NCBI RefSeq assembly: GCF_012272835.1
Contig: NZ_JAAWWK010000002.1
Span: 275,357 to 339,356 of the forward strand
From: Spongiibacter thalassae
GTDB lineage: Bacteria > Pseudomonadota > Gammaproteobacteria > Pseudomonadales > Spongiibacteraceae
Direction of reading: 5' to 3'
Length of the DNA: 64,000 nt
In this document: one piece after another, positions 55,532 to 64,000 of the stretch
Layout of the letters: every line of letters begins with the position of its first letter
Numbering within the stretch: position 1 is the stretch's first letter
Translations under genes and position numbers: made by a program
Notes under the pieces: generated by a model
Told to the model about the DNA's origin: nothing
Databases searched by the model: none
Seen by the model: the letters and a program-made list of their open reading frames with translations, nothing else

Positions 55532-56296
55532 TTGAATATCCCTGTTAGTACCGTGTTACATGCCGCCCTGCGCGGACTCGCAGTCTGTGTCGCCCTGACT
55601 GCGCCCCTGTCCGCCTCGGCTGAAACCTTTGTCGATAAGGCGGCCGATACCGCTATTCGCAAGGCCTTTCAGAAGAGTCGCCCCGATTTAATCATCGAAG
55701 AGGTGGTGCCCAGTGAAATGTCCGGTGTTTACCGAGTCGAAATGGAGAACGGTCCGACACTTTACTCCAGTGCCAACGGTCAATTTTTTATTGTTGGCGA
55801 CCTGTATGAAATGGGTGAAAGCGGCATTGAAAATGTGGCGGTGAAACGGATGCAGCCTATGCGCGAAGCCTTGCTGGCCGCGCAAAAACGCGAAGATATG
55901 ATTATTTTTAGTCCGAAGGGTAAAGCCAAGGGTGCCATTTACGTGTTCACTGACGTGGATTGCGGCTATTGCCAGAAGCTGCACGCCGAGGTGCCCCAGC
56001 TCAACGCTAACGGCATTGAGGTGCGTTATCTTGCCTATCCGCGTCAGGGGCTGCATGCGGCAACCTCCAAAAAGATGGTTTCCGCCTGGTGTGCCGACGA
56101 TCGCAAAGCTGCGATGACGGCGCTGAAATCCCGCCAGGAGATCAAGCCCAGAGAATGTGCTAATCCGGTCGCCGAGCAGTACAAACTGGGTGGCAAGCTG
56201 GGTGTGACCGGAACGCCGGCGATTATCACCGAAGATGGTTTCCTGATTCCCGGTTACAAGCCCGCCGATGAGCTGACGGCCATCGTTTTGCAGTAA
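55532..56296 (+). CDS. dsbC: DsbC-family thiol:disulfide interchange protein
   Basis: A periplasmic disulfide isomerase. The 254-residue precursor has a signal peptide (about 1-30, ending SASAE), an N-terminal dimerisation domain, and a thioredoxin domain with the active site Cys144-Gly-Tyr-Cys147 (TDVDCGYCQKLH) and the cis-proline loop GVTGTPAI. Two further cysteines (SAWCADD and RECANP) match the structural disulfide of DsbC. The start is TTG at 55532 with GGAGAAG upstream. It precedes hom, as in Pseudomonas. Confidence 0.93.
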   Translation: MNIPVSTVLHAALRGLAVCVALTAPLSASAETFVDKAADTAIRKAFQKSRPDLIIEEVVPSEMSGVYRVEMENGPTLYSSANGQFFIVGDLYEMGESGIENVAVKRMQPMREALLAAQKREDMIIFSPKGKAKGAIYVFTDVDCGYCQKLHAEVPQLNANGIEVRYLAYPRQGLHAATSKKMVSAWCADDRKAAMTALKSRQEIKPRECANPVAEQYKLGGKLGVTGTPAIITEDGFLIPGYKPADELTAIVLQ

Positions 56297-56314
56297 GTCG
56301 CCCGTCGTTGCTCC

Positions 56315-56356
56315 CTCGCCGCTGAAATAAATCCACACCAGCGGCGAGCTTCTTTT
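56315..56356 (+). terminator. terminator after dsbC
   Basis: CTCGCCGCTG (56315-56324) pairs perfectly with CAGCGGCGAG (56339-56348) around a 14-nt loop, followed by CTTCTTTT. Confidence 0.75.
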
Positions 56357-56458
56357 GGCCGCAGCATGGCCTTACCCCCCTCTGATAGCATAAAATGCCC
56401 CATTGGCTCCGGTCTCGAACGGAGCGGTCTTGTGTATTGGCTAAAATGAGGAGCGGCG

Positions 56459-57766
56459 GTGAATCCGGTCAGAGTAGGAATATGTGGTCTGGGAACAGTA
56501 GGTAGCGGCACCTATGCCGTATTGACCCGCAACGCGGCTGAAATTGCAGCGCGTGTCGGTGCAGAGATTACTGTGAGTCAGATCGGCGCCCGTCGCGATA
56601 ATCCCAATTGTGATATCGGCAACACACCGGTGAGCCGTGATGTGTTTGCGGTAGCAGAAAACCCCGACATCGACATTGTCGTCGAATTGATCGGTGGCAC
56701 CACCGTGGCCAAAGAGCTGGTGCTCAAGGCCATCGCCAATGGCAAGCACGTGGTTACCGCCAACAAGGCTTTGATCGCAGAGCACGGCAACGAAATTTTT
56801 GCGGCGGCGGCGGAGCAGGGCGTAACGGTCGCCTTCGAGGCGGCGGTTGCTGGCGGTATCCCCATTATCAAAGCCCTGCGTGAAGGTCTGGCAGGTAACA
56901 AAATTCAATGGCTGGCGGGCATCATCAACGGCACCGGCAACTTTATTCTCAGCGAAATGCGCGAGAAGGGCCGCGACTTCAATGACGTGCTGGCCGAGGC
57001 TCAGGCACTGGGATACGCAGAGGCCGACCCGACCTTCGACGTGGAAGGCATCGATGCCGCTCACAAGCTGGTCATTCTGGCCTCGCTGGCCTTCGGTATC
57101 CCCCTGCAATTCGACAAGGTCTACACCGAAGGCATCAGCCGTATTGCCCAGGAAGACGTCACCTATGCTGAACAGCTGGGTTATCGTATCAAACACCTGG
57201 GGATTGCGCGCGATACCGAGCAGGGTATCGAGCTGCGGGTACACCCCACGTTGATCCCGGAAAAACGCCTGATCGCCAATGTAAATGGCGTGATGAATGC
57301 TGTGCTGGTGCAGTCGGATGCGGTCGGTCCAACGCTTTACTACGGCGCAGGTGCCGGCAGTGAGCCCACCGCATCGGCGGTTGTGGCCGATGTGGTCGAC
57401 GTGGCGCGGACCTTGACGGCGCAGCCGGAGCATCGAGTGCCCTATCTGTCCTTCCATAGCGGGTCGTTGAGCAGTCATCCGGTACTGCCGATTTCCGAAG
57501 TGGAAACCGCCTACTACCTCCGCATGTCAGCGCTGGATAAGCCCGGTGTTCTGTCACGGGTGGCACAAATCCTCAGCGATGATGGCATCAGCATCGAGGC
57601 ACTGATCCAGAAAGAGCCGCCCGAGGGTGCGAATCTGGTGCCGATGATTATCCTCACCAATCGCACTATTGAAGGACGCCTTTCCGCGGCGGTGAGTCGT
57701 ATCGAAGGGCTGGAAGGGATCGTTGGTGAAGTAACGCGCATTCGCGTTGAAAGCCTGGCGGGATAA
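56459..57766 (+). CDS. hom: homoserine dehydrogenase
   Basis: Reduces aspartate semialdehyde to homoserine on the way to threonine and methionine. The 435-residue monofunctional enzyme has the NAD(P) motif GLGTVG (10-15), TANKALIAEHG, the catalytic domain signature GIINGTGNFILSEM and a C-terminal ACT domain (about 350-430) for feedback control, probably by threonine. It starts with GTG. thrC follows after 111 bp. Confidence 0.96.
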   Translation: MNPVRVGICGLGTVGSGTYAVLTRNAAEIAARVGAEITVSQIGARRDNPNCDIGNTPVSRDVFAVAENPDIDIVVELIGGTTVAKELVLKAIANGKHVVTANKALIAEHGNEIFAAAAEQGVTVAFEAAVAGGIPIIKALREGLAGNKIQWLAGIINGTGNFILSEMREKGRDFNDVLAEAQALGYAEADPTFDVEGIDAAHKLVILASLAFGIPLQFDKVYTEGISRIAQEDVTYAEQLGYRIKHLGIARDTEQGIELRVHPTLIPEKRLIANVNGVMNAVLVQSDAVGPTLYYGAGAGSEPTASAVVADVVDVARTLTAQPEHRVPYLSFHSGSLSSHPVLPISEVETAYYLRMSALDKPGVLSRVAQILSDDGISIEALIQKEPPEGANLVPMIILTNRTIEGRLSAAVSRIEGLEGIVGEVTRIRVESLAG

Positions 57767-57877
57767 AGCAATCCTGACCGGCGGCGCTGGCTAAATTGCA
57801 GTAAGCCGGCAAGGCTCCGGGCACCCGGTGTTCCGCCCGGCCATCTGCGTTGATCAAGAATTGAAGAGAACGAATAC

Positions 57878-59275
57878 GTGAAATACATAAGCACCCGGGG
57901 CAAGGCGCCCGCACTGAATTTTGAAGATGTTCTGCTGACCGGTCTGGCACCGGACGGCGGGCTCTATGTTCCGGAAAGCCTGCCGAGCTACTCGAAGGAG
58001 CAGATCGCGGCGTGGTCTTCACTGTCCTACACCGAGCTGGCCTTTGAGATTGTTCAGCCTTTCGTTGCGGGTTCAATCCCCGATGCCGACCTGAAGGCCA
58101 TTATCGACGACAGCTACACCGACTTCCGTCACCCGGCCATCGCGCCGCTGGTGCAATTGGGTCACAACGAGTGGCTGCTGGAGCTATTCCAGGGGCCGAC
58201 ATTGGCCTTCAAGGATTTCGCCCTGCAAATGCTGGGTCGTTTGTTGGACTACGTGCTGGAAAAGCGCCAGCAGAAAGTGGTCGTGATGGGTGCCACCTCC
58301 GGTGATACCGGATCAGCGGCTATTCAGGGTGTTAAGCGCTGCAAGAACGTCGATATCTTTATTCTGCATCCCTACCAGCGGGTGTCCGAGGTTCAGCGCC
58401 GTCAGATGACCACGGTGCAGGGTGAGAATATTCACAATATTGCGCTGAAGGGGCATTTCGACCACTGCCAGGCGATGGTCAAGGCGAGCTTTGCCGATCA
58501 GGGCTTTTTGCCCGAAGGACGTCAGCTGGTAGCGGTAAACTCGATTAACTGGGCGCGGATCATGGCCCAGATTGTTTACTACTTCTATGCGGCCTATGCC
58601 TTGGGCGCGCCGGACCGCAAGGTCAGTTTCTCGGTGCCCACCGGCAACTTCGGTGATATCTATGCGGGCTACCTGGCCAAGCAAATGGGTCTGCCCATTG
58701 AGCAACTGGTGGTGGCGACCAACCGCAACGATATTCTGCATCGTTTCATCAGCAACAACCAATTTGAAAAACACGAGTTGCAGCACACCCTGTCGCCTAG
58801 CATGGACATAGTAGTGTCCAGTAACTTCGAGCGGATGTTGTTCGATTGCTTCGATCGCGATGGTGCGGCAATCGATGATTTGATGACGCGAATGAACACT
58901 GAAACGACGTCGATTCCCGCTGCCGCCTTTGACCGGGTACGGGAGTTGTTCAGCAGTTACAGCGTTGATGACGATGCCACTGTGGCCACCATTGCCAAGG
59001 TATATGAAGACAGCGAATACCTGCTCGACCCCCATTCGGCGATTGGTGTAGAGGCGGCCCGTCAGTGCTGGCAGAACCGCGATATCCCTATGGTAACGCT
59101 GGCCACGGCCCACCCGGCCAAATTCCCCGAAGCGGTGATGAAGGCAGGTTATCCCTCGGCGCCGCCACTGCCGCACCATATGGCCGACCTGTTTGATCTG
59201 GATGAGCGTTACGAAGTATTGGACAACGATATATCCGCTGTTCAGAGCTTTATTCGCGCTAACACTCGCGCCTGA
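57878..59275 (+). CDS. thrC: threonine synthase
   Basis: A PLP enzyme that converts O-phosphohomoserine to threonine. The 465-residue protein begins with the family N terminus KYISTRGKAP. Lys112 in LAFKDFALQ is the PLP-binding residue, and SGDTGSAAI is the phosphate-binding loop. The length fits the class I (E. coli/Pseudomonas) type. It starts with GTG. recJ follows immediately. Confidence 0.96.
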   Translation: MKYISTRGKAPALNFEDVLLTGLAPDGGLYVPESLPSYSKEQIAAWSSLSYTELAFEIVQPFVAGSIPDADLKAIIDDSYTDFRHPAIAPLVQLGHNEWLLELFQGPTLAFKDFALQMLGRLLDYVLEKRQQKVVVMGATSGDTGSAAIQGVKRCKNVDIFILHPYQRVSEVQRRQMTTVQGENIHNIALKGHFDHCQAMVKASFADQGFLPEGRQLVAVNSINWARIMAQIVYYFYAAYALGAPDRKVSFSVPTGNFGDIYAGYLAKQMGLPIEQLVVATNRNDILHRFISNNQFEKHELQHTLSPSMDIVVSSNFERMLFDCFDRDGAAIDDLMTRMNTETTSIPAAAFDRVRELFSSYSVDDDATVATIAKVYEDSEYLLDPHSAIGVEAARQCWQNRDIPMVTLATAHPAKFPEAVMKAGYPSAPPLPHHMADLFDLDERYEVLDNDISAVQSFIRANTRA

Positions 59276-61000
59276 TTGGTGGCGGAGTTTCCCCGCATAG
59301 TTGTACGAGAGGCCGCGCAGGATGCGGCGGCCTTCAGCGCCGTGCCGCCGCTGCTGTCGCAGCTTTACCGAGCGCGCAATATTGCCAGCGAGGCCGAGCT
59401 GGAGCTGGGTTTGGCCGCGTTGCCAGCGCCGGAAATGAAGGGGCTGGAGCAGGCCGCTGAACTGTTGAGCGATGCCATTGTGCAGGGCAAGCGCCTGCTG
59501 ATTGTGGGCGATTTTGATTGCGACGGTGCGACCAGCACCAGTGTGGCGATGCTTGGTCTGCGCGCTTTGGGGGCACAACACGTCGATTTTCTGGTGCCTA
59601 ATCGCTTCGAGTACGGTTACGGTTTAAGCACTGAAATTGTCGCGGTTGCCGCCGAACGCCAGCCCGATTTGATTATTACCGTCGATAATGGCATTTCCAG
59701 TATCGACGGGGTGGCGGCCGCGGCGAACTTCGGCATACCGGTGTTGGTCACCGACCACCACCTGCCCGGCGATACCCTTCCTGCCGCTGCGGCGATCGTT
59801 AATCCCAATCAGCCCCAGTGCCCCTTTCCGGACAAATCTCTGGCCGGTGTAGGGGTGATGTTTTACGTGCTGCTGGCGCTGCGCGCCCGCTTGCGGGCGC
59901 TGCAACTGCCTGGTGGCGCGGTTAATTTGGCCAGCTTGTTGGATCTGGTTGCCCTGGGCACCGTGGCCGATGTGGTGCCACTGAGTCATGCCAACCGTAT
60001 TCTGGTAGAGCAGGGCCTGCGGCGAATCCGTGCGGGCCAGTGTCGGCCGGGTATCAGTGCCCTGTTGAAGGTCGCCGGGCGGGAGCCCTCCCGCCTTGTG
60101 GCCAGCGACCTCGGCTTTGCGGTGGGGCCGCGCTTAAACGCTGCCGGTCGCCTGGATGATATGACCGTTGGTATACGCTGCCTGCTGGAGGACAATCCGG
60201 CCACGGCACTGGCAATGGCGGCGGAACTGGATGATCTCAACCGCGAGCGCAGGGCGATAGAGCAGAGTATGAAGGACGACGCCATGCGTGCGCTGTCCCA
60301 TTTACATATCGATCGCAGCCGGGTTCCCGCTGCGCTGTGCCTGTTTGAGGCCAGCTGGCACCAGGGGGTGGTTGGGATCCTGGCCTCACGTATCAAGGAT
60401 CAGTTTCACCGCCCGGTCATCGCTTTCGCCGAAGCCGACAACGACGAAATCAAAGGTTCCGCGCGGTCGATTCCCGGCCTGCATATGCGCGACACTCTCG
60501 ATATTGTTGCCAAGCGCCATCCCAAAATGCTCAGTAAATTTGGTGGTCATGCGATGGCGGCGGGGCTGAGCCTGGCCAAGGCAGATTTTGACGCCTTTAC
60601 AGAGGCTTTTGTTAGTGCGGTCAGCGAACAGTTGAGTGAAGACCAGCTGGAAGCCGTCGTGCTCAGCGACGGCGAGTTGGACGCCGAGGCGCTGTCTCTG
60701 GACAATGCCGAATTACTGCGCAATGCCGGGCCCTGGGGACAGGCCTTTCCGGAACCGCTGTTCCACGGCCGTTTTCGCCTGCAGCAGCAACGCATTGTCG
60801 GCGAGCGCCACCTGAAAATGGTGCTCAGCCCCATCGGCCAAGACAGCCACCTGATCGACGCCATCGCCTTTAATGTCGATGTCGCCCAGTGGCCTGCGCC
60901 GGCGGTTACCGAGGTTGAACTGGTGTACAAACTCGATACCAATCTCTGGCGCGAGCGCCTGTCCCTGCAACTGCTGGTGGACCACATCCGGCCATTGTGA
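59276..61000 (+). CDS. recJ: single-stranded-DNA-specific exonuclease RecJ
   Basis: A 5'-3' single-strand DNA exonuclease of recombination and mismatch repair. The 574-residue protein has the DHH-domain motifs DFDCDG (79-84), DNGIS and DHH (160-162), the DHHA1 motif GGHAMAAG, and a C-terminal OB domain. The start is TTG at 59276 directly after the thrC stop, or GTG at 59279. The recJ-prfB-lysS order is typical of gammaproteobacteria. Confidence 0.96.
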   Translation: MVAEFPRIVVREAAQDAAAFSAVPPLLSQLYRARNIASEAELELGLAALPAPEMKGLEQAAELLSDAIVQGKRLLIVGDFDCDGATSTSVAMLGLRALGAQHVDFLVPNRFEYGYGLSTEIVAVAAERQPDLIITVDNGISSIDGVAAAANFGIPVLVTDHHLPGDTLPAAAAIVNPNQPQCPFPDKSLAGVGVMFYVLLALRARLRALQLPGGAVNLASLLDLVALGTVADVVPLSHANRILVEQGLRRIRAGQCRPGISALLKVAGREPSRLVASDLGFAVGPRLNAAGRLDDMTVGIRCLLEDNPATALAMAAELDDLNRERRAIEQSMKDDAMRALSHLHIDRSRVPAALCLFEASWHQGVVGILASRIKDQFHRPVIAFAEADNDEIKGSARSIPGLHMRDTLDIVAKRHPKMLSKFGGHAMAAGLSLAKADFDAFTEAFVSAVSEQLSEDQLEAVVLSDGELDAEALSLDNAELLRNAGPWGQAFPEPLFHGRFRLQQQRIVGERHLKMVLSPIGQDSHLIDAIAFNVDVAQWPAPAVTEVELVYKLDTNLWRERLSLQLLVDHIRPL

Positions 61001-61079
61001 GGACTGTCGCCGCTTTCCGCGGGGGGCGGCATCAGGTAAAATGCCCGCCTTTTCCCCCTGTGGTCTGGAAGCGAAACCC

Positions 61080-62178
61080 ATGTTAGAAATCAACCCTTTG
61101 CGCAACGCCCTGAAAAGCATGACTGAGCGTACCGACACGCTTAGGGGGTATCTTTGACTACGCTAACAAGAAAGAGCGTCTAACCGAGGTTGAGCTGGAA
61201 CTGGGCGACCCCACTGTGTGGGAAGACCCCGCCCGCGCACAGGAGCTGGGCCGTGAACGGGCCAGCCTTGAAGCGGTGGTCGCCACCATCGACGAAATGG
61301 ATGCGGGCCTTGCGGATAACGCCGAACTGCTGGAAATGGCCGCTGAAGAAGACGACGAAGAGACCTTGGCAGCGGTAGAAGAGGAAATTGCCCGTCTCGA
61401 GGAAACCTTGGCCAAGCTGGAGTTTCGCCGCATGTTTTCCGGTGAAATGGACGCCAACAACTGCTACGTGGATATTCAGTCTGGCTCTGGCGGTACCGAA
61501 GCCCAGGATTGGGCCAATATGGTGCTGCGCATGTACCTGCGCTGGTGTGAAGACAAGGGCTTCAAGGCTGAGCTGGTAGAAGCCTCGGAAGGGGAGGTGG
61601 CGGGTATTAAAAGCGCGACTATCCATGTGCAGGGTGAATATGCCTTCGGTTGGTTGCGCACGGAAACCGGTGTGCACCGTCTGGTACGCAAGTCGCCATT
61701 CGATTCAGGCAATCGTCGCCACACCTCGTTTTGCTCGATCTTCGTGTCACCGGAAATCGACGACGATATTGAAATTGATATCGACCCCTCGGATGTGCGT
61801 ACCGATACCTACCGGGCCAGCGGTGCCGGTGGTCAGCACGTCAACAAAACCGACTCCGCTGTGCGTTTGACCCACGTGCCCACCAACACTGTGGTGCAGT
61901 GTCAGAGCGAACGCTCCCAGCACCAGAACCGCGACAACGCCTGGAAAATGCTGAAGGCGCGCCTCTACGAGCTGGAAATGCAAAAGCGCAACAGCGCCGC
62001 CCAGGCACTGGAAGACAGCAAGTCGGATATTGGCTGGGGCAGCCAGATTCGCTCCTATGTGTTGGACGATCAGCGCATCAAAGACCTGCGTACCAATGTG
62101 CAAACCAGCAATTGCGGCGCGGTGCTCGACGGCGACCTGGATATGTTTATCGAAGCCAGCCTGAAATTTGGTCTGTAA
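61080..62178 (+). CDS. prfB: peptide chain release factor 2, made by programmed +1 frameshift
   Basis: RF2 ends translation at UGA and UAA. The gene is in two frames: codons 1-25 run 61080-61154, then an in-frame TGA at 61155-61157. The frame continues after skipping T61155, from GAC at 61156 to 62178, giving 365 residues, the usual length. The slip site CTT TGA C is preceded by the internal Shine-Dalgarno-like AGGGGG. The SPF tripeptide (205-207) recognises the stop codon and GGQ is at 250-252. Residue 246 is Ala, as in most bacteria, not the Thr of E. coli K-12. Its own level regulates the frameshift. Confidence 0.96.
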
Positions 62179-62253
62179 GTTGGCGCCTCGCCGGGCCACT
62201 GAATTGAATTACCCGATGCCGCCTGTTGCAGCATCCGCCTCAAGGATTTAACC

Positions 62254-63756
62254 ATGTCAGAACAACACAACGACCCACAGGAAGCCGTACAGGAAGAGAA
62301 TCGTCTGATCGCGGAGCGCCGTGCCAAGCTCGCGGCCATTCGTGACAAGCGCAACCCTTTCCCCAATGACTTTCGTCGCGATGCCTATGCGCAGCAGTTG
62401 CAGGAGGAGCTGGGGGAGCAGGACAAGGAAAGCCTTGAGACATTGGATCGTCAGGCGAGTGTTGCCGGTCGCATCATGGCCAAACGTGGGCCATTTATGG
62501 TGTTGCAGGACATGACCGGTCGCATTCAGACCTATATCGACAAGAAGCAATTGCCTGCGGAATTGACCGAAGAAATCAAAACCTGGGACATCGGCGACAT
62601 CATTTTTGCCAAGGGCCCGGTGCACAAGTCTGGCAAGGGCGACCTGTACGTGTATATGAAAGAGGGTGGTCTGCTGACCAAATCCCTGCGCCCGTTGCCG
62701 GATAAATTCCACGGCCTGCAAGATCAGGAAATGCGTTACCGCCAGCGCTACGTTGATCTGATTATGAACGAGCAGTCGCGCAAGACTTTTGCGATCCGCT
62801 CGAAGATGATTAGCTCAATCCGCAACTTCCTCCAGCAAAAGGACTTTGTGGAAGTCGAAACCCCGATGATGCAGGTGATTCCCGGCGGCGCCAGTGCGCG
62901 TCCCTTCGTGACTCACCACAACGCGCTGGATATGGATATGTACCTGCGTATCGCGCCGGAGCTGTACCTCAAGCGTCTGGTGGTCGGTGGAATGGAGCGG
63001 GTGTTTGAAATAAACCGCAATTTCCGCAACGAGGGTCTGTCGACCCGGCACAACCCCGAATTCACTATGATCGAATTCTACCAGGCCTATGCCGATTACA
63101 AGGACCTGATGGACCTGACCGAAAACATGCTGCGCCATGTGGCACAGGAAGTCCTCGGCACCACGACCTTGCAATACCAGGGCAGTGAATACGACTTTGG
63201 CAAGCCGTTTACCCGCTTGTCGGTCTTCGACTCGGTGCTGAAGTACAACAGCGATATTACCGCCGAACAGCTGAGCGATATTGAGCAGGCTACTGCTATC
63301 GCCAAAAAACTGGGCGTGCAGGTGAAAGACAGCTGGGGCCTTGGCAAGATCCAGATCGAAATCTTTGAGGAAACCGTCGAACACAAACTCGACCAGCCGA
63401 CGTTTATCACCGAGTACCCCACAGAGGTATCGCCGCTGGCCCGTCGCAGCGACAACAACCCCTTTGTGACCGACCGCTTTGAATTCTTTGTCGGCGGTCG
63501 CGAACTGGCCAATGGCTTCTCCGAGCTTAACGATGCCGAAGACCAGGCCGAGCGCTTTATGGCTCAGGTGGCAGAGAAAGACGCCGGTGACGATGAGGCC
63601 ATGCACTACGACGCCGATTACATCGCCGCCCTGGAATACGGCCTGCCCCCGACAGCGGGAGAGGGTATTGGTATCGACCGTCTGGTGATGCTCTTCACCG
63701 ACTCGCCGTCCATTCGCGATGTGTTGCTGTTTCCCCATATGCGTCCTGAAGGCTAA
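62254..63756 (+). CDS. lysS: lysine--tRNA ligase (class II)
   Basis: Charges tRNA-Lys. The 500-residue protein has an N-terminal OB anticodon-binding domain (about 55-175) and a class II catalytic domain with [11 protein letters not shown], motif 2 ([20 protein letters not shown]) and motif 3 ([20 protein letters not shown]). It follows prfB by 75 bp, the order seen in E. coli. It is complete, ending 118 bp before the heptamer array. Confidence 0.97.
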   Translation: MSEQHNDPQEAVQEENRLIAERRAKLAAIRDKRNPFPNDFRRDAYAQQLQEELGEQDKESLETLDRQASVAGRIMAKRGPFMVLQDMTGRIQTYIDKKQLPAELTEEIKTWDIGDIIFAKGPVHKSGKGDLYVYMKEGGLLTKSLRPLPDKFHGLQDQEMRYRQRYVDLIMNEQSRKTFAIRSKMISSIRNFLQQKDFVEVETPMMQVIPGGASARPFVTHHNALDMDMYLRIAPELYLKRLVVGGMERVFEINRNFRNEGLSTRHNPEFTMIEFYQAYADYKDLMDLTENMLRHVAQEVLGTTTLQYQGSEYDFGKPFTRLSVFDSVLKYNSDITAEQLSDIEQATAIAKKLGVQVKDSWGLGKIQIEIFEETVEHKLDQPTFITEYPTEVSPLARRSDNNPFVTDRFEFFVGGRELANGFSELNDAEDQAERFMAQVAEKDAGDDEAMHYDADYIAALEYGLPPTAGEGIGIDRLVMLFTDSPSIRDVLLFPHMRPEG

Positions 63757-63762
63757 GGGCTA

Positions 63763-63790
63763 GACGCGAGATGCAAGACGCAAGACGCTA
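63763..63790. repeat. short degenerate heptamer array
   Basis: Four heptamers in a row: GACGCGA, GATGCAA, GACGCAA, GACGCTA. They are the reverse-complement orientation (rotated) of the GTCTCGC array 84 bp downstream. Confidence 0.7.
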
Positions 63791-63874
63791 AGGAAAAGGC
63801 GGCCCGAGCGGATGCGGAATTTATCGTAATTCTATAGATTCTGTTTGACTGAAAGGTCCAGGAGGCAAAACACT

Positions 63875-64000
63875 GTCTCGCGTCTCGCGTCTCGCGTCTC
63901 GCGTCTCGCGTCTCGCGTCTCGCGTCTCGCGTCTCGCGTCTCGCGTCTCGCGTCTCGCGTCTCGCGTCTCGCGTCTCGCGTCTCGCGTCTCGCGTCTCGC
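63875..64000. repeat. GTCTCGC heptamer tandem array
   Basis: Eighteen exact, uninterrupted copies of the 7-bp unit GTCTCGC run to the last base of the window, so the true length is unknown. No gene was seen in the 244 bp after lysS. Confidence 0.95.

Noticed and set aside
56441..57478. 345-codon open frame antisense to hom
   Set aside because: Shadow of a conserved enzyme gene; no ribosome binding site or family resemblance.
58313..59581. 422-codon open frame antisense to thrC and recJ
   Set aside because: Runs across two well-supported genes on the other strand. The composition is typical of shadow frames.

Overview
The window is a chromosomal stretch of a gammaproteobacterium. Housekeeping blocks in the order usual for that class make this clear: aroA-cmk-rpsA-ihfB-lapA-lapB-pyrF at the left, tsaB-uppP, tRNA-Leu-queA-tgt, ffh-rpsP-rimM-trmD-rplS, and xerD-dsbC-hom-thrC-recJ-prfB-lysS at the right. 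Two long TonB-dependent receptors, a lipid/CoA-type catabolic cluster and Pseudomonas-like REP palindromes suggest a free-living, probably marine member near the Cellvibrionales (Spongiibacteraceae/Halieaceae). That placement is an inference from gene content, not a measurement.

Layout. 1-8324: core operon (shikimate, nucleotide kinase, ribosomal protein S1, IHF, LPS control, pyrimidine synthesis), then a DHH phosphoesterase and an SLC13-type permease. 8344-18075: an accessory catabolic region. On the minus strand a TonB receptor, an acetoacetate-decarboxylase-like protein, a 3-hydroxyacyl-CoA dehydrogenase and an MFS transporter follow each other with three successive 4-bp start/stop overlaps, and an acyl-CoA ligase lies 80 bp downstream. 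An XRE/MmyB-like regulator is divergent from the receptor and an SDR is convergent with the regulator. The set looks like uptake and CoA-dependent breakdown of an unidentified carboxylic or lipid-like substrate.

19415-30861: an 11.4-kb integrative element in the 3' half of tRNA-Asn(GTT). It is bounded by perfect 54-bp direct repeats. It carries a tyrosine integrase, an array of 10-bp repeats, a small excisionase-like HTH protein, two small DNA-binding-like proteins, a palindrome-rich non-coding region, and a complete type I restriction-modification system (hsdM-hsdS-hsdR) with an unusual Lys-rich 128-residue protein between hsdS and hsdR. The element brings its own replacement terminator for the interrupted tRNA gene. 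I see no relaxase or conjugation genes, so it looks like a small mobile defence island.

30815-48319: tRNA-Asn, uvrB, tRNA-Val, mobA, tsaB-uppP, an NAD-dependent dehydrogenase, an M18 aminopeptidase, a 96-bp tandem REP/BIME array, an enoyl-CoA isomerase-like protein, a putative tRNA-queuosine mannosyltransferase, trpS, a second TonB receptor, tRNA-Leu, queA-tgt, a NIF3/YqfO-like protein, a gamma-class carbonic anhydrase and a DUF1289 protein. 48345-64000: a CNNM/CorC transporter and a CcsA-like protein divergent from ffh, then the translation and amino-acid blocks. prfB carries the classical programmed +1 frameshift. The window ends inside a heptamer satellite array.
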